DNA of 8,527 nt from JBEKCP01 sp050014815 (lineage in GTDB: Bacteria > Planctomycetota > Planctomycetia > Pirellulales > Thermoguttaceae). The notes below the pieces were generated by a model, which ran no database searches, was not told the DNA's origin, and saw nothing but the letters and a program-made list of their open reading frames with translations. This document shows positions 1-4,995 of the stretch, in pieces (position 1 is the first letter of the stretch; each line of letters begins with the position of its first letter). A program made the translations under genes and the position numbers. The stretch is taken from the NCBI GenBank assembly GCA_050014815.1, contig JBEKCP010000283.1:1-8527 (forward strand), written 5' to 3'.

Positions 1-303
1 CGGACCAGCCAGAGCCAGGCCTTTGACGGCGCGGTAGACGCCCGGCTCGAAGGTGGCGACCAGGAGAAGGCGCAGTTTCAGCGGGAGGTGCAGGTGCAAA
101 AGATACTGTCGCGGCTGGACCCGCGAGAACAGAAGATCATCATCCGGCGATACGGACTCCACCGCGGCCGGGAGCCGCTCACCCTCAAGCAAGTGGGCTC
201 GGAAATGGGCGTGACCAAGGAGCGGGTTCGCCAGATCCAGGCCCGGGCACTGGGAAAGCTCCGCAAGGCGGTCGAGGAGCAGAAGATCGAGTTCTTGAAC
301 TAG
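1..303 (+). CDS. RNA polymerase sigma factor, sigma-70 family, C-terminal region 4 (5' partial)
   Basis: The reading frame is open from base 1 to a TAG stop at 301-303, giving 100 residues of a protein that begins outside the window. Residues from about 34 on (KILSRLDPREQKIIIRRYGL) match sigma region 4.1. The stretch TLKQVGSEMGVTKERVRQIQ is the region 4.2 helix-turn-helix that contacts the -35 promoter element, ending in the typical ARALGKLR. In this family the protein directs RNA polymerase to housekeeping-type promoters. The tail after region 4.2 (KAVEEQKIEFLN) differs from the usual end of the primary factor, so a group 2 paralogue of RpoD/SigA is as likely as RpoD itself. A GTG at 88 could be taken for a start, but homologous sequence continues upstream of it. 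The stop codon directly touches the stop of the convergent aroDE gene. Confidence 0.9.
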   Translation, partial: RTSQSQAFDGAVDARLEGGDQEKAQFQREVQVQKILSRLDPREQKIIIRRYGLHRGREPLTLKQVGSEMGVTKERVRQIQARALGKLRKAVEEQKIEFLN

Positions 304-1791
304 TCACGTTTTCACCGCGCCGATGGCCCGGCGCATGACGTCCCGCATCACATCGGCCGGCCCCTCCTGCCCCGTGAAGAGCTTGAACTGCATGCACGCC
401 TGGCGGATGAACATCTCCACGCCCGTAACCACCGCGCAGTTGCGGCTCCGGGCCTCTTTCACCAGCAGCGTCGTCTCGGGGTTGTAGACGACGTCGAAGA
501 TAACCATCGAGGGCTTCAGGTAGTGCTTGTCGAACGGGCTCTCGTCGACGTTCGGGTGCATGCCGATGGGAGTGCAGTTGACCAGGATGTCCGGCGAGAC
601 GCCGTGGCGGAGCGACCATTCGACACTACGGCAGTCGAGGCGTTTGGCCAGCGCCACGGCTTTTCGCGCCAGCCCGTCGGTGATTACGACGTGGGCCCCG
701 CGGCGGCTGAGCCCGTGGGCGATGGCCATGCCGACTCCCCCGGCCCCCAGCACCAGGGCCGTGCGGCCCTCCAGCGACTTTTCGCCCCTGCCCGCCACCC
801 CCATCGCTTCTTCGAGGGTGCTCATGGCGGCGTGGTAATCGGTGTTGTAGCCGCGGCGAGCGCCCTGGTCGAAGACCACGGTGTTGGCGGCCCCGATGCC
901 GCGGACCGCCCCGTCCGCCTCGGTGAGCAAGGGAATGATCTCCTCCTTGTGCGGGATCGTGACGCTCAGACCCCGCAGCCCCAGAACCGGCGCGTCGCCG
1001 ACGAACTGGGCCAGGTCCTCGCGAGGCACCCGGAACGGGACGTAGACCTTGTTCAGCCCCAGGTGGGCGAAGGCCGCATTGTGCAAGAGCGGACTGAAGC
1101 TGTGACCGACCGGATCGGCCACCACGCCGTAGACCTCCGTCTGGGCATCGATCCGGTCGTAGTGATAGACCTCGGTCATTTGCAGGAAGGCGAGTTGGCC
1201 GGGGGCCAGGGCCCGCTCATGATGAAACGTCGCATACGTGAACGGCGCGCCGGCCCGCCCGGCGAGGATCCGCGTCGGGACGCCGATGTCCCCCATGCCC
1301 AGCCCGATCGTCGGGACCCGGCTGCGGCGGATCATCTCGAGAATCCGCACGTTGTCGTGCGGGTGGTTGGCCATCGCGGAGATCTTGACGATGTCCGGGT
1401 CGAGTTCCGACAGCCGCCGGTGGAGCGACTCCAGGTCGTCCGGCGTCTTGCGGAAATCGTGCAGGCTGATGATCCGCTTCGTCTTGCCGAACCGCGGGAT
1501 GCGGGCGGCAATGTCTCCTTCCAGGTCGACGTACTCGACCCCCTCGGCAATCGCGGTCCGCAGGAGCATCTGCCGCTGGTCCTCCGGGCCGGACCATTTC
1601 CCGCCGTCCTCCGGGCGGCGGCAGGAAATCACCACGGCGGAGGGACGGTCGGCCACCAACCGCTTGAGGTTTACCTCGCCGTTGATGTAGTCCAGGCGGA
1701 GTTCAACCAGCCGTGCCCCCTGCTCGACCAGGTGCCGGTGCTCCATAACGACATGACGATGACGACCTCGGCCAATACTGACGCAGATCAT
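304..1791 (-). CDS. aroDE: Bifunctional 3-dehydroquinate dehydratase / shikimate dehydrogenase fusion
   Basis: This 495-residue protein joins two consecutive shikimate pathway enzymes. Residues 1 to about 215 are a type I dehydroquinase: ELRLDY at 30-35, the catalytic His111 in SLHDF, the Schiff-base Lys136 in VKIS, MGDIGVPTR at 166-174 and PGQ at 197-199. Residues 220-495 are shikimate dehydrogenase: DPVGHSFSPLLHN at 226-238, catalytic Lys282 in VTIPHK, Asp318 in GYNTDY, the dinucleotide loop GAGGVG at 349-354, NCTPIGMHP at 405-413 and a C-terminal GVEMFIRQACMQF. It converts 3-dehydroquinate to 3-dehydroshikimate and then to shikimate in the cytoplasm. The usual NRT cofactor motif after the second strand reads Asp372-Gly-Leu, which hints at NAD rather than NADP. 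The start MICVSIGR suits the family, yet the ATG touches a C-rich repeat array and has no Shine-Dalgarno sequence. The same fusion order occurs in plants, chlamydiae and planctomycetes. Confidence 0.95.
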   Translation of the reverse strand: MICVSIGRGRHRHVVMEHRHLVEQGARLVELRLDYINGEVNLKRLVADRPSAVVISCRRPEDGGKWSGPEDQRQMLLRTAIAEGVEYVDLEGDIAARIPRFGKTKRIISLHDFRKTPDDLESLHRRLSELDPDIVKISAMANHPHDNVRILEMIRRSRVPTIGLGMGDIGVPTRILAGRAGAPFTYATFHHERALAPGQLAFLQMTEVYHYDRIDAQTEVYGVVADPVGHSFSPLLHNAAFAHLGLNKVYVPFRVPREDLAQFVGDAPVLGLRGLSVTIPHKEEIIPLLTEADGAVRGIGAANTVVFDQGARRGYNTDYHAAMSTLEEAMGVAGRGEKSLEGRTALVLGAGGVGMAIAHGLSRRGAHVVITDGLARKAVALAKRLDCRSVEWSLRHGVSPDILVNCTPIGMHPNVDESPFDKHYLKPSMVIFDVVYNPETTLLVKEARSRNCAVVTGVEMFIRQACMQFKLFTGQEGPADVMRDVMRRAIGAVKT

Positions 1792-1822
1792 AGGGATTGG
1801 GGATTGGGGATTGGGGATTGGG
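1792..1822. repeat. Heptad array A, G-rich on the + strand
   Basis: AGGG is followed by three perfect copies of ATTGGGG at 1796-1816 and a partial fourth (ATTGGG). The array begins at the base next to the aroDE start codon, so the aroDE leader on the minus strand is C-rich repeat. Five G-tracts separated by ATT give G-quadruplex potential on the + strand. Confidence 0.95.
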
Positions 1823-1845
1823 AAATCAAGACGATCTCGCCCTGC

Positions 1846-1908
1846 TCAACCACGATTCCAGTCCTCGTCGTCGATGGGATTGTCCCAGAATCCCAGGGTG
1901 GTCAACAC
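1846..1908 (-). other. Possible 20-codon leader ORF upstream of aroDE
   Basis: A minus-strand frame from GTG at 1906-1908 to TGA at 1846-1848 would encode VLTTLGFWDNPIDDEDWNRG. It contains an adjacent Phe-Trp pair and a second Trp, and ends 54 bases before the ATG of aroDE. A 7-base-pair hairpin (1875-1895) lies inside it. This could be an aromatic-responsive leader peptide, but the purine-rich stretch upstream (GAGGG) is too far from the GTG to be a convincing ribosome site, and no U-rich terminator follows. Chance is a fair alternative. Confidence 0.15.
1875..1895. other. Hairpin containing heptad-core sequence
   Basis: TGGGATT at 1875-1881 and AATCCCA at 1889-1895 form a perfect 7-base-pair stem with a 7-base loop (GTCCCAG). 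The arms carry the GGGATT/AATCCC core of the flanking arrays, so in RNA this segment could pair either with itself or with array A or B. Confidence 0.55.
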
Positions 1909-1974
1909 GCTATTGTTATTCTACCCTCGCCGGACTGTCGGTTGAAGGCGGGGTGCGAAGCCGCGACCATGCCG

Positions 1975-2008
1975 ACCATGCTGCGCATGGTGCCCGACGG
2001 TGCCCGAC
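1975..2008. other. Hairpin plus tandem decamer downstream of mutL
   Basis: ACCATGC at 1975-1981 and GCATGGT at 1985-1991 form a perfect 7-base-pair stem with a 3-base loop. Overlapping its right end, GGTGCCCGAC occurs twice in direct tandem (1989-1998 and 1999-2008). The site is 44-77 bases beyond the mutL stop on the minus strand. It could be part of a transcription end, but no T-run follows the stem on that strand, so I do not call it a terminator. Confidence 0.4.
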
Positions 2009-2012
2009 TTCT

Positions 2013-2041
2013 CCAATCCCCAATCCCCAATCCCTAATCCC
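2013..2041. repeat. Heptad array B, C-rich on the + strand (inverted relative to A)
   Basis: The sequence reads CCAAT, CCCCAAT twice (2018-2031), CCCTAAT and CCC. It ends 10 bases from the mutL stop codon. It is the inverted counterpart of array A 190 bases away: about 22 positions pair with a single mismatch. Confidence 0.95.
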
Positions 2042-2051
2042 TTCCTCCTCC

Positions 2052-3902
2052 TCACGTCCTCCGGAACTGCTTGTCCAGCTCCTCGCGGGTGAAGACCAGC
2101 GCCGTCGGCCGGCCGTGGGGACAGTGGTGCGCGTCGTGAACCAGGTGCCGCTCCTGGAGGAGGGCGTCGATCTCCGCCGGCGAGAGCCGATCGCCCGCTT
2201 TGATCGCCGCCTTGCAGGCGATCGTATGGAGCAGGTCGTCCAGCAGGTCCGCGTGGTCAGGCTTCCCGCCCGAGAGCAGTCGTTCCAAGAGGGCGTGCAG
2301 CACCTCGGCGGGATTCATGTTGGCCAGCATCGCCGGAAAAGCGGCCACCAGGACCGTGTCGCCGCCGAACGGCTCGATCCTGAGGCCGAGCTCCGCCAGG
2401 AGATTGCGGTTCTCCATCGCCGCGGCGACCTCCGCGGGGCCAAGGTTTACAGGCTCGGGCACCAGGAGGCTCTGCGATTCGACGCCGCCGGCGGCGATCC
2501 GCGTCCGCAAGTGCTCGTAAAGGATCCGCTCGTGCAGCGCGTGCTGGTCGATGATCGTCACGCCGTCCTGGGTCTCGGTTACGAGGTACCGGTTGTGGAC
2601 CTGGAGGGCGTGCACTGAACGGCCGGCCGGCGACTGACCGGCGTCCTGCGGCGCGGGGGGCACCTCGTCGGCAGGGCGTCCGCATGAGCCCATGCCGGGG
2701 GCCTCGCGCCCCAGCGATGTCAACGTCAGCGGCCGCGGCGGCACGGCAGCGGTTGCGGTGCCCGGCACAGGCGGGGCCGCCGGCGCCGCCGGCCATGCCG
2801 CCATCTTGCCCTTGGCCCAATCGACCAGTTCCTGCCGCAACTGGGCCGACCGGGCCGCGTCATGCCCGCCGGACGGGTCGTCGGCCGCGGCCGACTCGAC
2901 CCGCGTTGAGAGGTCGGTCGTAAGGAACTTGCTGCGGAGCGTCGAGAGCAATTGGCTGTAGAGCCGGCTCCCGTCCTGGAAACGGACCTCCAGTTTCGTC
3001 GGGTGGACGTTCACATCGACCATCTCCGGCGGCATTTCGATGGTCAGGAAGGCGATCGGGTAGCGCCCCACCATGAGCAATCCGCGATAGGCCTCGCCCA
3101 ACGCGTGCTGGAGCGCGTGGTCGCGGATGTGCCGCCCGTTGAGGAAAAAATATTGCATCCGGTTGTTGCTGCGGCTCGAGGAGGGATGGGCCGCGGCGCC
3201 CCGGATGCGGACCGCCCCGTCGGTGCTCTCCACCGGGATCAAATGATCCGCCAGGTCCCGGCCGAAGAGCCGGGCGATCCGCTCGGTCCACTCCTCGGTG
3301 GCCGGCAGATCGAGGGCCGGGCGGTCGTTGTGCCGGAGCGTGAAATGGACGTGCGGCGCCGCCAGGGCGATCCGCGTGAAGGCCTCGCTCAGGTGGCCGA
3401 ACTCGGTTTGGGGCGTTCGCAGGAACCTCCGCCGCACCGGCGTATTGAAGAACAGGTTATGGACCTCGACGGCGGTTCCGACCGGGCACCCGCACGGCGC
3501 CACCTCGCCGGCCGTGCCGCCGGCGACCTCGATTTCCGCCCCGCCGGGGCCGTCGGCCGTGCGGCTGCGGAGCACCAGGCGGCTGACCTCGCCGATCGAG
3601 GCCAGGGCCTCGCCGCGGAACCCCAGCGTGCCGATGCGGAACAGGTCGTCGGCCTCGGCGAGCTTGCTGGTGGCGTGGGGCGCCACGGCCAACGGCAACT
3701 CGGCGGCCGGGATGCCCGACCCGTTGTCGGCCACCCGCACCAGCGTCAGCCCGCCCTCGGCGGCCGACACGTCGATCCGCGTCGCGCCGGCATCGATGGC
3801 GTTTTCCATCAGCTCCTTGACCACGCTGGCCGGCCGCTCGATCACCTCGCCCGCGGCGATCTTATTGATCAGGGATTGGGAAAGGGGGCGAATGGACGGC
3901 AT
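2052..3902 (-). CDS. mutL: DNA mismatch repair protein MutL, endonuclease type
   Basis: This 616-residue protein has the GHKL ATPase signatures of MutL. They are NKIAAGEVIERPASVVKEL with Glu33 and Asn34 of MENAIDAG, DNGSGI at 59-64, HATSK at 76-80 and LGFRGEALASI from 93. A Pro/Ala-rich linker (roughly 330-430) leads to the dimerisation and nuclease domain. That domain keeps all the metal-site motifs of endonuclease MutL: DQHALHERILYE from 452 (DQHA-x2-E-x4-E), ACKAAIK at 562-568 and CPHGRP at 594-599. QSLLVP at 477-482 fits the beta-clamp binding motif. MutL links MutS mismatch recognition to strand incision, and an intact nuclease site implies an organism without MutH-type incision. The start MPSIRPL fits the family length. 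No Shine-Dalgarno sequence is visible: the minus-strand leader is pyrimidine-rich. Repeat arrays lie 10 bases past the stop and 11 bases before the start. Confidence 0.97.
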   Translation of the reverse strand: MPSIRPLSQSLINKIAAGEVIERPASVVKELMENAIDAGATRIDVSAAEGGLTLVRVADNGSGIPAAELPLAVAPHATSKLAEADDLFRIGTLGFRGEALASIGEVSRLVLRSRTADGPGGAEIEVAGGTAGEVAPCGCPVGTAVEVHNLFFNTPVRRRFLRTPQTEFGHLSEAFTRIALAAPHVHFTLRHNDRPALDLPATEEWTERIARLFGRDLADHLIPVESTDGAVRIRGAAAHPSSSRSNNRMQYFFLNGRHIRDHALQHALGEAYRGLLMVGRYPIAFLTIEMPPEMVDVNVHPTKLEVRFQDGSRLYSQLLSTLRSKFLTTDLSTRVESAAADDPSGGHDAARSAQLRQELVDWAKGKMAAWPAAPAAPPVPGTATAAVPPRPLTLTSLGREAPGMGSCGRPADEVPPAPQDAGQSPAGRSVHALQVHNRYLVTETQDGVTIIDQHALHERILYEHLRTRIAAGGVESQSLLVPEPVNLGPAEVAAAMENRNLLAELGLRIEPFGGDTVLVAAFPAMLANMNPAEVLHALLERLLSGGKPDHADLLDDLLHTIACKAAIKAGDRLSPAEIDALLQERHLVHDAHHCPHGRPTALVFTREELDKQFRRT

Positions 3903-3913
3903 GGGGGGAGGAA

Positions 3914-3942
3914 GGGATTAGGGATTGGGGATTAGGGATTGG
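3914..3942. repeat. Heptad array C, G-rich on the + strand
   Basis: GGG is followed by ATTAGGG (3917-3923), ATTGGGG (3924-3930), ATTAGGG (3931-3937) and ATTGG. The two unit types alternate, as in array E. Four G-tracts with 3-4 base loops allow a G-quadruplex. It is 11 bases upstream of the mutL start codon. Confidence 0.95.
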
Positions 3943-3949
3943 TTTAGCG

Positions 3950-3965
3950 GGCGGGCTTGCCCGCC
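3950..3965. other. GC-rich hairpin between two heptad arrays
   Basis: GGCGGGC (3950-3956) and GCCCGCC (3959-3965) are perfect inverted 7-mers around TT. The real loop is probably four bases. It lies 32 bases past the stop of the GIY-YIG gene on the minus strand and could help end its transcript, although no T-run follows. A REP-like palindromic element is an equal possibility. Confidence 0.6.
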
Positions 3966-3974
3966 GTGTTATGG

Positions 3975-3988
3975 ATTGGGGATTGGGG
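3975..3988. repeat. Heptad array C' (two units)
   Basis: Two perfect copies of ATTGGGG in the same orientation as array C, separated from it by the GC hairpin. It ends 8 bases from the GIY-YIG stop codon. Confidence 0.9.
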
Positions 3989-3996
3989 AAATCGCG

Positions 3997-4716
3997 CTAC
4001 ATGAACTTGCGGCGCTTGAATGGTGCGACGTCGGCCGCGGAAAGCTCGAACCATTCACCGTTGCGGCGTTTTTCCGCGAAACGCTTGTGCCAATACGCTT
4101 CGATGCCGCCGGGATCATCCGTTCGGATTACATGAATCCTCTTGACCTTTTCTGGGAGTTGGATCGCAAGCTCATACTGCCGGCGCCCCGAGGAGTTGGT
4201 CATGCCGATTTTGCAGAAGCGTCCCGACTTCAGGAGGTATACGAATCCGATTTCGACGTCTTGGGCCTCGGACTCCTGAGACGGTGGTTTGCTGTTTGGA
4301 GCATGGGTCTCACACAACTGCACGATATCCTCATATCCCTGGCGTTCTCGGCAGAAGTCGAGTAGGCGCTCGACGAAAGTTGATTTGGACCCGGGGCGCG
4401 CGAACGTGTTATGGGCTGGAAACCCGGGGCAATTACTTGCTTTGAGACGAAGATCGAAGCCGGTGGGAAGCCGGTTTAGCTCACGAGCCAACTGGGCGTA
4501 CCGTTCAAGAAGATCCTCGTCAGGACAGGCAGTCGCCATCCGATTCGGCGTGAAACCCGCTTCACGCAGAGCATCACCCCAACGCGCCCAGTGTTTTCCG
4601 CGCCAGTCGGAAAGCCTGACTCCGGTCTCGGACTCGAATCGTTGCTGCCCGAGCGGTTGCCCGCCATTCTCCTTGGCCGTCTGTCGTATCAGCTCGATGA
4701 TGTCTGCCTTATTCAT
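3997..4716 (-). CDS. GIY-YIG nuclease family protein with N-terminal homing-endonuclease-type repeats
   Basis: With the ATG at 4716 the protein has 239 residues. The C-terminal part, about 155-228, looks like the T5orf172/MUG113 branch of GIY-YIG nucleases. It has FVYLLKSGRFCKIGMT at 158-173 (Tyr160 and Lys169-Ile-Gly as the two core strands), Arg178/179, Glu206 and His210 in IEAYWHKRF, and NGEWFEL at 219-225. The N-terminal part holds two stretches resembling the helical repeats found next to homing endonucleases: about 8-58 with RGKHWARWGDALREAGFTPN, and 66-126 ending FVERLLDFCRERQ. It probably binds and cuts DNA; the biological target is unknown. A longer frame from a GTG at 4839 is rejected because its first residues are encoded by the octamer repeat. 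No clear ribosome site precedes the ATG. The gene is AT-richer than its neighbours: 33 G+C in 60 bases at 4321-4380 against 40 in 60 at 5281-5340. It sits between inverted heptad arrays, which suggests acquisition. Confidence 0.8.
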   Translation of the reverse strand: MNKADIIELIRQTAKENGGQPLGQQRFESETGVRLSDWRGKHWARWGDALREAGFTPNRMATACPDEDLLERYAQLARELNRLPTGFDLRLKASNCPGFPAHNTFARPGSKSTFVERLLDFCRERQGYEDIVQLCETHAPNSKPPSQESEAQDVEIGFVYLLKSGRFCKIGMTNSSGRRQYELAIQLPEKVKRIHVIRTDDPGGIEAYWHKRFAEKRRNGEWFELSAADVAPFKRRKFM

Positions 4717-4792
4717 GGAACTCGGCACCCCGCAAGTTCTTCGCAACTTCCCCTCGAATTGAGACGGGAACAAGGTTATCGCTAGGAGACTC

Positions 4793-4919
4793 TCACGCAA
4801 AGACGCAAAGGCGCAAAGACGCAAAGGGCGGAATGGCACTTTCGACTATAGGACGGGACGCGGCCCCGCAGTTTCCTTCTTGTTTGTTTGCGGCTTTGCG
4901 GCTTTGCGCCTTTGCGTGA
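4793..4919. repeat. Inverted octamer arrays (CGCAAAGR) forming a long stem
   Basis: The left arm (4793-4827) is TCA followed by four copies of the 8-base unit CGCAAAGA/CGCAAAGG. The right arm (4887-4919) is the inverted form: a partial TTTGCG, three octamers ending in CTTTGCG, then TGA. Read as an inverted repeat, 30 of 33 positions match, with the variable last base of the unit as the mismatch. About 60 bases separate the arms. It fills much of the spacer between the response regulator stop and the GIY-YIG start. Confidence 0.93.
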
Positions 4920-4963
4920 AATATCCGCCGTTTCGACCCGATACCCTTAGCATAGTCCCCTCA

Positions 4964-4983
4964 AATCCCCAATCCCCAATCCC
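4964..4983. repeat. Heptad array D, C-rich on the + strand
   Basis: AATCCCC (4964-4970), AATCCCC (4971-4977) and AATCCC. It ends 12 bases from the stop of the response regulator. With the CCCC at 4957-4960 the minus strand shows four G-tracts. Its orientation is inverted relative to arrays C and C', so the GIY-YIG gene lies between the two. Confidence 0.93.
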
Positions 4984-4995
4984 TTCTTCCTCCCT

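Noticed and set aside
1975..1991. Rho-independent terminator for mutL
   Set aside because: The stem is good but no T-run follows on the minus strand, so only a hairpin is claimed.
523..2037. Long + strand open frame opposite aroDE
   Set aside because: It is the GC-rich antisense shadow of aroDE, shows no protein family features, and runs through heptad repeat (GLGIGDW).
1797..2618. + strand frame crossing the aroDE-mutL spacer into mutL antisense
   Set aside because: It starts in repeat array A, includes array B, and then follows mutL in antisense; no recognisable domain.
2952..3935. + strand frame opposite mutL
   Set aside because: Antisense shadow of the well supported mutL gene; composition is Arg/Gly/Ala-rich without motifs.
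4717..4839. N-terminal extension of the GIY-YIG protein to a GTG at 4839
   Set aside because: The added first residues are encoded by the CGCAAAGR repeat and show no domain similarity; the ATG at 4716 begins a family-like sequence.
4834..4850. TGGCAC as a sigma54 promoter for the GIY-YIG or regulator gene
   Set aside because: The GC of the -12 element is missing at the required spacing, and the + orientation points away from both minus-strand genes.
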